NCBI GenBank assembly: GCA_032111745.1
Contig: JAULUH010000546.1
Coordinates: forward strand, 1-16,314
Direction of reading: 5' to 3'
Source of the DNA: JAULUH01 sp032111745
GTDB taxonomy: Bacteria > Chloroflexota > Anaerolineae > JAAEKA01
DNA: 16,314 bases
Shown here: positions 5,357 through 11,973 of the stretch, in pieces
How positions within the stretch are numbered: position 1 is the first letter of the stretch
Layout of the letters: each line of letters begins with the position of its first letter
Notes under the pieces: generated by a model
The model's input: the letters and a program-made list of their open reading frames with translations, nothing else
Told to the model about the DNA's origin: nothing
Database searches by the model: none
Translations under genes and position numbers: made by a program

Positions 5357-7054
5357 TCAGTGCTCATGCCCGGCCATCTGCTGCTCTCCGATGATCTCAA
5401 TTGCCCAGGCCGCAGCTTGGGCTACGACCTGGACGCACCCATTATCGTGTGCGCCGGCCTGATCGAAGGCGTGGCGCTCGGCCGGGTCGCGCAGGTCAAA
5501 CGCGCGGCCGAACTTCAGGCGATGGATCTCGTGGCAGGTGAAGCCGCCGTACCGCTCCAGGTAACGCTCGCGCATCTGTTGGGCCATGGCAAAGGTGCGG
5601 TACTTGTTGTCGCGGTCGCCGGCAAAATTCTCTCGCCGGCGGGGAGATACCAGGCCAAAGGCGAGCACGGCGCCCATTAGGGCCCCGCAGGGAGCTCCTT
5701 CGCCGGCCAGGCCGAGGCCGCCGGCCAGCCCGGTGGCGGCATCGAAGGCCGTGTCCGCGGGGCGGCCCAGCGCGTCCATGATCGCCGCCAGCGTGCATTG
5801 GCCGCAGCCATGGTACACCCGCTCGTACTCGAAGCCCAGCTCGTAGGCCCGCTGGGCCAGGGCTCGCCAGTGGTCCTCCTCGTCCAGGCGGTGGTAGGCC
5901 TGCACGATGGCGTCGGCCAAGGGCTGGTTGGCATCGCCCAGCGCGCAGGTCTGCCGCACCGCGGCCTCCACGCCGTGGCTGGCGATCAGCTGTCGCAGAG
6001 TAGCGGCGGAGGCGTCCGCGGGATCATCGTAGAGCAGGGCAGTGGCGATGGCGCATACCAGATGGCCGGCCGGCAGGCCATGCCGGACTGCCAGCAGGGC
6101 TGGGCCTACCAGCCGGTCCTCCCGGCGCAGCTTGCGCAGGGGGTCGGCGGCCATGCGTGGCACGGTGTCGCGCAGCAGGGGGTTGTCGGTCTGGGCCATG
6201 GCGGCATCACGCCAGCGCGCCATCTCGTCTGGCGCAAAGCCATAGGCTGCCTGCAAGGCCGCGCTGGCCTCGGTCAACGCGCCCTCGGCCAGGGCCAGAA
6301 CCGCGCGGTCGGCGATGCAATCCGCCAGCAGTTGGTAGCCGCGCCGCGCGCCGGCATAGGCCAGGGTGGCCTGGAACAGGTTGTAGGTGTAGAGCTTGCG
6401 CGCCTCGGCGGCGCGCATGTCGTCGACAAAGCGCAGGCCCGTCACTTCTGGCAAAGTAGTCTTGAAGCCCTGGCGGTCCACGAAGAGGTCCGGGTACCCA
6501 TTGGTCCACACCAGCAACGGGTCCTCGCGGCGTACATCATCCGGTGGATCGACGGCGATGCGGATCACCAGGGTCTCGACGATGCCGGTCCGGGCCATGG
6601 TCGAGTCGCGCGTCGCCGGCGCCAGCGCGCTGCGCAGGCTTTCTTCAAATAGGGGCCCGGCGTGGGGCAGGTTGATGCACAGCAGGATGTCCAGGGCGGT
6701 GTCGGGCCGGGCAGCGTGCCGCGCCTCCAGGCCCGGCGCCAGCTGCCGCGCCACATCCGCAAACGCACCAGGGAAGACGGCCACCGCTACCAGGTCGGCG
6801 GCGGTTACTGCCGCTGCCACGGCCTCGGACTGTCCCGCCTGCAGGGTATCGTAGCCGGAGATGCGGACCTCCTCGATCTGGTCCGCACTCTCTGCCCGGA
6901 TAACGGTATAGGCGCCTGCGTTTTGCAGGCGAGCTACCAGCTCCGGCGATTGATCCACCAGCACCAGGTGATAGCCTGCGGGGTGAAAAAGATCGGCGAT
7001 GAAGCCGCGACCGATCTTGCCTGCGCCCCAGATTACAATGGCCTTGTCACTCAT
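5357..7054 (-). CDS. mtlD: Mannitol-1-phosphate dehydrogenase-like protein fused to a C_GCAxxG_C_C redox domain
   Basis: A 565-residue protein. Residues 1-390 align with mannitol-1-phosphate 5-dehydrogenase (E. coli MtlD, 382 aa): NAD site VIWGAGKIGRG (7-17), LLCINLPHAG with Asn128, KLYTYNLFQATLAYAG (220-235), and ADPLRKLRREDRLVGPAL (303-320). In this polyol dehydrogenase family the catalytic set is Lys, Asn and His; Lys220 and Asn225 are kept but the His position is Gln228. Residues about 391-565 form a second domain of the C_GCAxxG_C_C family: HGCGQCTLAAIMDALG (Cys417, Cys420), GEGAPCGALMGA (Cys456), FTCHEIHR (Cys507) and HDNGC (Cys540). That family is of uncertain function and is presumed redox-active or metal-binding. 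The ATG at 7054 follows AAGGGAAG and overlaps the end of the upstream kinase gene by 8 bp, so translation is probably coupled. It probably interconverts a hexitol phosphate and a keto-sugar phosphate, but the exact substrate is unknown. Confidence 0.88.
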   Translation of the reverse strand: MSDKAIVIWGAGKIGRGFIADLFHPAGYHLVLVDQSPELVARLQNAGAYTVIRAESADQIEEVRISGYDTLQAGQSEAVAAAVTAADLVAVAVFPGAFADVARQLAPGLEARHAARPDTALDILLCINLPHAGPLFEESLRSALAPATRDSTMARTGIVETLVIRIAVDPPDDVRREDPLLVWTNGYPDLFVDRQGFKTTLPEVTGLRFVDDMRAAEARKLYTYNLFQATLAYAGARRGYQLLADCIADRAVLALAEGALTEASAALQAAYGFAPDEMARWRDAAMAQTDNPLLRDTVPRMAADPLRKLRREDRLVGPALLAVRHGLPAGHLVCAIATALLYDDPADASAATLRQLIASHGVEAAVRQTCALGDANQPLADAIVQAYHRLDEEDHWRALAQRAYELGFEYERVYHGCGQCTLAAIMDALGRPADTAFDAATGLAGGLGLAGEGAPCGALMGAVLAFGLVSPRRRENFAGDRDNKYRTFAMAQQMRERYLERYGGFTCHEIHRLKFGRAFDLRDPAERHAFDQAGAHDNGCVQVVAQAAAWAIEIIGEQQMAGHEH

Positions 7055-8039
7055 ATTGCATGCTTCCCTTGCTCCCCTGCGACGACCCCGCCGGGGTTGG
7101 TGTTTGGTTGAGTTCCTCGACATGGACCTGGGCGTAGATGGCCTCGACGGCCGCCCGGCTGCCCACGCTAACCCCTTCGGCCATGGCCGACGCGGTCCCT
7201 GCGGCGACTCCCCAGCCAGCTATCTCAGCCAGCGCGAGCTCGTGGCTTAGGGCCCAAACGATCCCGGCCAGCAGGCTGTCGCCGGCTCCGGTTGGGTTGC
7301 TCACCGGGACTGCCGGCGGCCTGGCCCACACCGCTCGCTCCCTGGTCGCCAGCAGCAGGCCATCGGCGCCCATGGAGAGCGCCACCATTTGGATGCCCAT
7401 CTGCAGGAGCTCACGGGCCGCTCGCCAGGCTCCGGCAGGCGAGTCGACGGGCTGGCCGCCCGTGACCTCTGCGGCCTCCGCGGCATTGGGCTTGACCAGG
7501 AAGGGCTGAGCTGCACAACCCAGGCGTAGGGGCTCGCCGCTGGTATCCAGGAGTGCCCGCGCGCCCCGGGCCTGGAGCAATGGGATGAGGTCTGCGTAGA
7601 GGCTGGTTGGCACCCCCGGGGGCAGGCTGCCGGCCAGTACCCAGGTGTCTCCTGGCTGGACCCGCTGCCGCGCCCGGGCCAGGAGCTGCTGCCACTCGTC
7701 GCGCTGCACCGTAGGTCCGGCCTCATTGACCTTGATGTGGTGGCCGGTGGCCTGGTCGACGACGACCACGTTGGTGCGCGTCTCACCGGCCACAGAGATG
7801 AAGTCGGTGGCGATGGCCAGGTCCTGCAGCCCCCGCTCCAGGGCCTGGCCGGTGGCGCCACCGGCGAAGGCCATGGCCACGGACTCCATGCCCCAGGCAG
7901 CCAGGGCGCGCGAGACGTTGAACCCCTTGCCCCCCCAGTCCAGGCGCGTCGACGTGGCTCGCAAGACATCGTCCATGACCAGGTGGGGAACGGTCAGGGT
8001 GCGGTCCAGGACCGGGTTGGGGGTGACGGTGACGATCAC
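7047..8039 (-). CDS. pfkB: PfkB-family hexose-phosphate kinase (1-phosphofructokinase / tagatose-6-phosphate kinase type)
   Basis: A 330-residue ribokinase-fold sugar kinase of the FruK/LacC group. It opens with IVTVTPNPVLDRTL, typical of 1-phosphofructokinase; WGGKGFNVSRALAAWG (about residues 34-50) is the substrate-binding loop; VLAGSLPPGVP follows; and the ATP/anion-hole signature NPTGAGDSLLAGIVWAL is near residue 250, with Asp of GAGD as catalytic base. Family chemistry is fructose-1-phosphate (or tagatose-6-phosphate) plus ATP to the bisphosphate. I chose the GTG at 8039 because it fits the family N-terminus and follows AAGGTG by 5 bases; a GTG at 8084 would add 15 residues but has no ribosome-binding site. 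It is the first gene of the minus-strand unit and overlaps the next gene by 8 bp. Sequence alone does not separate the two substrates. Confidence 0.9.
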   Translation of the reverse strand: MIVTVTPNPVLDRTLTVPHLVMDDVLRATSTRLDWGGKGFNVSRALAAWGMESVAMAFAGGATGQALERGLQDLAIATDFISVAGETRTNVVVVDQATGHHIKVNEAGPTVQRDEWQQLLARARQRVQPGDTWVLAGSLPPGVPTSLYADLIPLLQARGARALLDTSGEPLRLGCAAQPFLVKPNAAEAAEVTGGQPVDSPAGAWRAARELLQMGIQMVALSMGADGLLLATRERAVWARPPAVPVSNPTGAGDSLLAGIVWALSHELALAEIAGWGVAAGTASAMAEGVSVGSRAAVEAIYAQVHVEELNQTPTPAGSSQGSKGSMQYE

Positions 8040-8114
8040 GGGGAACACCTTAGGGGTGAGCTGCGGTTGTAGCAAAGGGATCACACGGTACCGGGAGCTA
8101 TCTGCCGGCCGGCC

Positions 8115-8148
8115 TACCGATTATACATCGACTTGCGGCGATCGGTAA
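8115..8148 (-). promoter_or_regulatory. Promoter of the pfkB operon with overlapping inverted repeat
   Basis: On the minus strand a perfect TATAAT lies at 8125-8120 with TTACCG (3 of 6 to consensus) 17 bp upstream at 8148-8143. Transcription would begin near 8113, about 75 bases before the GTG at 8039. An inverted repeat, TACCGAT (8115-8121) and ATCGGTA (8141-8147), has one arm across each promoter box, so it could be an operator. Confidence 0.55.
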
Positions 8149-8203
8149 GAGAGACGGGCAGCGGGCATGCCTCACAGGAGAGCCCTGGGATGTGAAGAGT
8201 TCC

Positions 8204-8238
8204 CATTAACTAACCCTTTCCCGGAGAAACGGTTAATG
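8204..8238. promoter_or_regulatory. Inverted repeat CATTAAC-N21-GTTAATG, possible operator
   Basis: Seven-base arms at 8204-8210 and 8232-8238 stand between the two divergent promoters. The symmetry is exact but short, so chance is possible; the position is what makes it a candidate regulator site. Confidence 0.3.
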
Positions 8239-8261
8239 GTACATGGGAGATGGATCCCACG

Positions 8262-8300
8262 ACGTAGGGGCACGAATGGCCGCCATTCGTGCCCCTACGT
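8262..8300. repeat. 39-bp perfect palindrome (19-1-19)
   Basis: ACGTAGGGGCACGAATGGC, one central C, then its exact reverse complement. The outer GTAGGGGCA/TGCCCCTAC motif is shared with the flank of the 71-bp palindrome (TGCCCCTACG at 4351-4360), and GTAGGGGC recurs near 11599. This is a dispersed intergenic hairpin repeat lying upstream of the regulator's promoter. Confidence 0.85.
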
Positions 8301-8356
8301 GAGCGCGAGCAGCGGCCGCGGATGCTGGCTGGCGGGCCAGAAAGCGGTCCTGCCCG

Positions 8357-8385
8357 TTGACTCCTTCAACCACAAGTGCTATAGT
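8357..8385 (+). promoter_or_regulatory. Sigma-70-type promoter of the LuxR-type regulator gene
   Basis: TTGACT at 8357-8362, a 17-bp spacer ending in TGC (extended -10 element), and TATAGT at 8380-8385. Each hexamer matches 5 of 6 consensus bases. Transcription would begin near 8392, about 68 bases before the ATG at 8460. Confidence 0.7.
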
Positions 8386-8459
8386 TGCACCAGACTCACC
8401 GCAGGTATCTCTCCGTCGCCAGGGCCAAAATGCCTTTGGGCGCAAAGTGAATTGGGTGC

Positions 8460-10913
8460 ATGCACACCACTATCCCGATCGTGCTGACCAGCTTCATAGG
8501 GCGTGAGCATGAGCTTGCCGAAGTCATGGGGCTACTCGCATCTGCGCGCCTGGCAACGCTGACAGGTCCTGCGGGCTGCGGCAAGACCCGACTGGCCATG
8601 CGTGCGGCCACGATAGCCAGCCCACTCTATGTGGATGGCGTGCACTGGGTTGAGCTGGCCCAGTTGGCCGACCCGGAGCTGGTTCCGCAGGCGCTGGCCA
8701 AGGCCTTGCGCATTCCCGGGCAGCCAGGCCGCCCGGCGGTCGAGGGATTGCTGGAAGCGCTGCAGCACAAGCATCTCTTGCTGGTGCTGGACAATTGTGA
8801 ACACGTTCTGAATACGTGCGCCCTGCTGGTGGAGGGTCTGCTGGCAGTGACGGAGATAAGCGTTCTGGCGACGAGTCGCGAGCCTCTTGGCGTTGGCGGC
8901 GAGAAGCGCTATCCGGTATCGCCGATGGCGCTGCCGCCGCCTGGAGGCCCGGTGCCCGAGCTGGAGCACTTCGAGGCCATCCAGCTGTTCGTCGAGCGTG
9001 CCCGTGCCATCCTGCCGGGCTTTGCGCTGAGCTCCCAGAACGCGGGAGCGGTCGCCAGCATTTGCCAACGCCTGGACGGCATGCCCCTGGCCATCGAGTT
9101 GGCCAGCGCGCGCGTGAACGTGCTGGCGCCGGAGCAGATTGCGGCACGGCTCGACGACCGTTTCGAGCTGCTGGCGCCAGCCACCCATGTCACCCGTAGC
9201 CATCACCGCACCCTGCGCGCCGCGCTTGACTGGAGCTACGATCTGCTCAGCCCGCCGGAGCAGGCGCTGCTGCAACGGCTGTCGGTCTTTGCGGCTGGCT
9301 GCTCGCTGGCAACCGCGGAAGCGGTTTGTGCCGGGACCGGGATCGAGCGCCGCCAGGTGCTTGAGTTGCTGTCTTTGCTGGTCGACAAATCCCTGGTCGT
9401 GGCGCACACGCTCCAGGGAAGCGAAGCGCGCTACCGCATGCTGGAGACGATCCGGCAGTACGCGCAAGAGAAACTGAAGGCGGCTGGTGACTGGCCAGCT
9501 ACGTGCGACCGGCACCTGCGGTGCTTCCTGCAGCTGACCGAGGAAACGCTTCCGAAACTCAGTGGTCCGTACCAGCGGCTGTGGTTGAATTGGCTAGAGG
9601 ACGAGTACGACAATATGCGCACGGCCCTGGCCTGGTCGCAGGAGAGCGGCCAAATCGAGGTGGGGCTGCGTATCGCGATTGCCATTTACCAGTTCTGGAC
9701 GATCCGCGATTATGTGGAGGAAGGGCTGACGTGGATGGAACGGCTGCTGGCACGGGTGGCACAGGCGCGCGAGCCAGTCTCTCCGGCCGTCTACGCCAAT
9801 AGCCTCGCCTACGCGGCATTCCTGGCCGGGTTCCGAGGCCATACCGCGGTGCAAATGGCGTATGGATACAAGGCCGCAGCCATGGCAGAAGCCGCGGGCG
9901 AGGAGGGCAAGCCAGCCCTCGTTTGGGCCCTGGCTGCCCAGGCTTTCGGCGCGCGGGCAGCCGGCGATTATCAGGCTGAGCTCAGCTTCGGGCTGCGGGG
10001 CATCCAGTTGCTGCGCGAGCTGGGGAACAGATACCAGCTGGGCCTTACCCTGAGCACTAGCAGTTTCTCAGCCATGACGCTGGGCGATTATGGCACAGCC
10101 CACGCCATGTTGGACGAAGCGCTGCCCCTTTTGCGCGAGGCCGGCAATCCCTACCGCATCGCCATGGCGCTCAACTTCTCAGGCGACCTGGCGCGCTGCG
10201 AGCAGGATTACGCCGGGGCGCAGGCGGCGTATGAGGAGAGCGTGCAGCTGCTGCGCGAGATCGACGCCCCGCGCGACCTGGCCTCCGCGTTGCACAATCT
10301 GGGACATACCTGCGTGCATCGCGGCGACGTCGAACGTGCTCACGCGCTGTTCGGGGAGAGCATGGAGATACAACTGGCCCAGCGCAACACGCCAGGCATG
10401 GCCGAGTGCCTGATGGGCTTTGCGGCCGTGGCCGCAGTGCGCGGCTCGCCCGCTGCTGCCGCGCGCCTATTGGCCGCCACGGTGGCCATTGGCGGGGAGC
10501 GCATTGTGTCGGCGTGGGCAGCTACCCGCATGGAGTATGAACTTACGCTCGCCCGTGCCCGCGGCGGACTGACCGAGGCCGAATTCCAGGCGGAGCAGGC
10601 GGCAGGCCGCGCGCTCTCGCTGCCGCAGGCCATCGAATACACCCAAATGCTTCCCCTCCGGCCAGCTGCCCCCCTGGCGATCAGGGCAACGCCGGACGAC
10701 TTGACCTTGCGTGAGCGCGAGGTGGCAGCGCTGATCGCACAGGGCTGGACGAACGGGGAGATTGCCGACGACCTGGTGGTAAGCAAGCGCACTGTTGAGG
10801 CCCACGTGGCTCACATATTATCCAAGTTGGGATACACGAACCGCGCCCAAGTCGTGCGTTGGGCCATTGAAAACGGACTGGTGGGATCACAGGGCGGGGA
10901 AATACGTGCGTGA
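8460..10913 (+). CDS. LuxR-family transcriptional regulator with N-terminal NTPase and TPR-like region
   Basis: An 817-residue cytoplasmic regulator. The N-terminal NTPase has Walker A GPAGCGKT (36-43), Walker B LLLVLDNCEH (106-115), the sensor-like VLATSREPLG (135-144) and GMPLAIEL (207-214), typical of NB-ARC/STAND-like ATPases. The segment RTLRAALDWSYDLLSPPEQALLQRLSVFAGG-like (about 255-285) is the usual linker after this ATPase. Helical TPR-like repeats follow (about 400-740). Residues 748-807 form a LuxR-type helix-turn-helix: LREREVAALIAQGWTNGEIA, then SKRTVEAHVAHILSKLG. Proteins of this layout sense a ligand or partner and activate transcription in an ATP-dependent way; the signal here is unknown. 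The ATG at 8460 has only a weak ribosome-binding site. It lies divergent to the kinase operon and may control one or both sugar blocks. Confidence 0.93.
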   Translation: MHTTIPIVLTSFIGREHELAEVMGLLASARLATLTGPAGCGKTRLAMRAATIASPLYVDGVHWVELAQLADPELVPQALAKALRIPGQPGRPAVEGLLEALQHKHLLLVLDNCEHVLNTCALLVEGLLAVTEISVLATSREPLGVGGEKRYPVSPMALPPPGGPVPELEHFEAIQLFVERARAILPGFALSSQNAGAVASICQRLDGMPLAIELASARVNVLAPEQIAARLDDRFELLAPATHVTRSHHRTLRAALDWSYDLLSPPEQALLQRLSVFAAGCSLATAEAVCAGTGIERRQVLELLSLLVDKSLVVAHTLQGSEARYRMLETIRQYAQEKLKAAGDWPATCDRHLRCFLQLTEETLPKLSGPYQRLWLNWLEDEYDNMRTALAWSQESGQIEVGLRIAIAIYQFWTIRDYVEEGLTWMERLLARVAQAREPVSPAVYANSLAYAAFLAGFRGHTAVQMAYGYKAAAMAEAAGEEGKPALVWALAAQAFGARAAGDYQAELSFGLRGIQLLRELGNRYQLGLTLSTSSFSAMTLGDYGTAHAMLDEALPLLREAGNPYRIAMALNFSGDLARCEQDYAGAQAAYEESVQLLREIDAPRDLASALHNLGHTCVHRGDVERAHALFGESMEIQLAQRNTPGMAECLMGFAAVAAVRGSPAAAARLLAATVAIGGERIVSAWAATRMEYELTLARARGGLTEAEFQAEQAAGRALSLPQAIEYTQMLPLRPAAPLAIRATPDDLTLREREVAALIAQGWTNGEIADDLVVSKRTVEAHVAHILSKLGYTNRAQVVRWAIENGLVGSQGGEIRA

Positions 10914-10922
10914 ATACGTGTA

Positions 10923-11004
10923 TGCACGGATGTGGCTGCGCACGATCTATGCGATACTTAGGTCGAACTTGGAGCCGACCAGGTACCAAACATCCATCCG
11001 TGCA
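10923..11004 (+). promoter_or_regulatory. 10-bp inverted repeat ending at a ribosome-binding site
   Basis: TGCACGGATG at 10923-10932 is the exact reverse complement of CATCCGTGCA at 10995-11004. The right arm ends on the first A of the AAGGAG ribosome-binding site of the SnoaL-like gene. In the mRNA the arms could close a 62-base loop next to the site and affect translation. No clear promoter was found in this gap. Confidence 0.45.
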
Positions 11005-11017
11005 AGGAGTATTCACC

Positions 11018-11440
11018 ATGTCAACCGAAGAGAACAAGGCTCTCATGCGCCATTACCTCGAGGCCTCTGTCAGCCCCGACAGGGCCGCTTTCAAGGAGCT
11101 GATGGCACCTGATTTCGTGGCCCATATCCCCAGCGGCCCGGCCAACCGCGAGGCCTACGTGCAGCACAACTACGGCTACGTATCCGCCTTCAGCGACAGA
11201 CAGTTTGAGGTGGACGACCTGGTCGCCGAGGGGGACAAGGTGGTGGCGCGGGCAACCTGGCGGGGCACCCACACCGGCGATTTCATGGGCCTGGCTCCGA
11301 CCGGTAAGCAGCTTGCCGTCGGTGCAGTCATCACCGAGCGCTTCCGGGATGGCAAGGCGGTGGAACACTGGTCCCTGTTCGATAGCCTGGGCATGATGCA
11401 GCAGCTGGGCCTCGTGCCGCCACCCCAGCCCGCCCGGTAG
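11018..11440 (+). CDS. SnoaL-like / ester cyclase-type protein
   Basis: A 140-residue single-domain protein of the SnoaL-like (ester cyclase) group of the NTF2-like fold. Visible family blocks are an N-terminal helix MSTEENKALMRHYLEA, DLVAEGDKVVARATWRGTHTG (68-88 region), GLAPTGK (91-97) and ITERFRDGKAVEHWSLFDSL (105-124). Members include polyketide cyclases and many small proteins of unknown role, so a specific reaction should not be assumed. The ATG at 11018 follows AAGGAGT by 7 bases; an earlier in-frame GTG at 10910 would add 36 residues with no family match. It lies 104 bp after the regulator gene on the same strand, so it may share its transcript, and a strong hairpin follows the stop. 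Confidence 0.88.
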   Translation: MSTEENKALMRHYLEASVSPDRAAFKELMAPDFVAHIPSGPANREAYVQHNYGYVSAFSDRQFEVDDLVAEGDKVVARATWRGTHTGDFMGLAPTGKQLAVGAVITERFRDGKAVEHWSLFDSLGMMQQLGLVPPPQPAR

Positions 11441-11467
11441 AGAGCCTGGATCTCTCAGCTCACTTGT

Positions 11468-11509
11468 CTCAACCGCCCGGCCCGCTGTTCAGCGGGCCGG
11501 GCGGTTGAG
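11468..11509 (+). terminator. Strong hairpin after the SnoaL-like gene
   Basis: A perfect 19-bp GC-rich stem (CTCAACCGCCCGGCCCGCT and its complement) with the loop GTTC, starting 27 bases after the stop codon. A second pair of arms, CTCAGCTCA (11454-11462) and TGAGCTGAG (11505-11513), offers an alternative outer fold. No T-run follows, so termination is likely but not certain. Confidence 0.65.
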
Positions 11510-11640
11510 CTGAGGCATGAGAATCGGGCCATCGCTTGACCCCGCTACGCTACGCGCATCCGTTCCAACCAATACCTCCTTGGCCATCATGTCCTATTGT
11601 AGGGGCGGCCACGGCGGGCATCCGTTCCAACTAATCCCGT

Positions 11641-11754
11641 CCGGGGATAGGTATCGCGCATCCATTCGGTACGGTAGGGATGGAGGACCCACCCGGGGAT
11701 AGGTATCGCGCATCCATTCGGTACGGTAGGGATGGAGGACCCACCCGGGGATAG
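11641..11754. repeat. 52-bp tandem repeat, 2.2 copies
   Basis: Copies at 11641-11692 and 11693-11744 are identical over all 52 bases (start CCGGGGATAGGTATCGCGCA), followed by the first 10 bases of a third copy at 11745-11754. Perfect identity suggests a recent duplication. There is no gene within it. Confidence 0.92.
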
Positions 11755-11856
11755 ATGAGGCCAGAGCAGGTTTGATTGGAGCGGATGGGGACCAGCGTTG
11801 CCCCTGCGTTCATCCCGGCTTGACTCCGCAAATCTGAGAAAAATTACTCAAACCTA

Positions 11857-11885
11857 TTGACTTCCCACGCGTTGTGTGCTAAAAT
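11857..11885 (+). promoter_or_regulatory. Sigma-70-type promoter of the UroD-like operon
   Basis: TTGACT at 11857-11862, a 17-bp spacer ending in TGC (extended -10), and TAAAAT at 11880-11885. The design matches the regulator's promoter at 8357-8385. Transcription would begin near 11892, giving an 80-base leader. Confidence 0.7.
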
Positions 11886-11933
11886 CAACGGGAATAAACA
11901 CAACTGATAGCAATTCGAACACCGTAACTGTTC
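11871..11933. promoter_or_regulatory. Two short inverted repeats at the UroD-like promoter
   Basis: GTTGTGT (11871-11877) pairs with ACACAAC (11898-11904) across the -10 box and start site. GAACA (11917-11921) pairs with TGTTC (11929-11933) in the leader. Both are exact but short; either could be an operator for a sugar-responsive repressor. Confidence 0.35.
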
Positions 11934-11973
11934 ATTTTGTGTGACTGCACGCCAGGTACGGAGGTCTGCGGCG

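Larger units (their letters stand above)
8040..8459. other. Divergent intergenic control region
   Basis: This 420-bp stretch contains no convincing gene. It separates the minus-strand kinase operon from the plus-strand LuxR-type regulator. It holds a promoter for each side, an inverted repeat on the kinase promoter, a second inverted repeat (CATTAAC at 8204-8210 and GTTAATG at 8232-8238) and a 39-bp perfect palindrome. Short open frames in it are not supported by ribosome-binding sites or by recognisable similarity. Confidence 0.7.
11441..11973. other. 533-bp intergenic region
   Basis: No gene is supported here. In order it holds a strong hairpin, an imperfect repeated GCATCCGTTCCAACYAAT (11556 and 11618), a 52-bp tandem repeat, a promoter, two short inverted repeats and the leader of the UroD-like gene. 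Confidence 0.75.

Noticed and set aside
5798..6652. 284-residue plus-strand open frame
   Set aside because: Antisense shadow of the dehydrogenase fusion; no motif and no ribosome-binding site.
8167..8487. Small plus-strand open frame in the divergent control region
   Set aside because: It spans the 39-bp palindrome and the regulator's promoter and overlaps the regulator start; no similarity or ribosome-binding site.
11517..11831. Short open frames over the 52-bp tandem repeat
   Set aside because: They translate repeated DNA in both directions and show no start signals.
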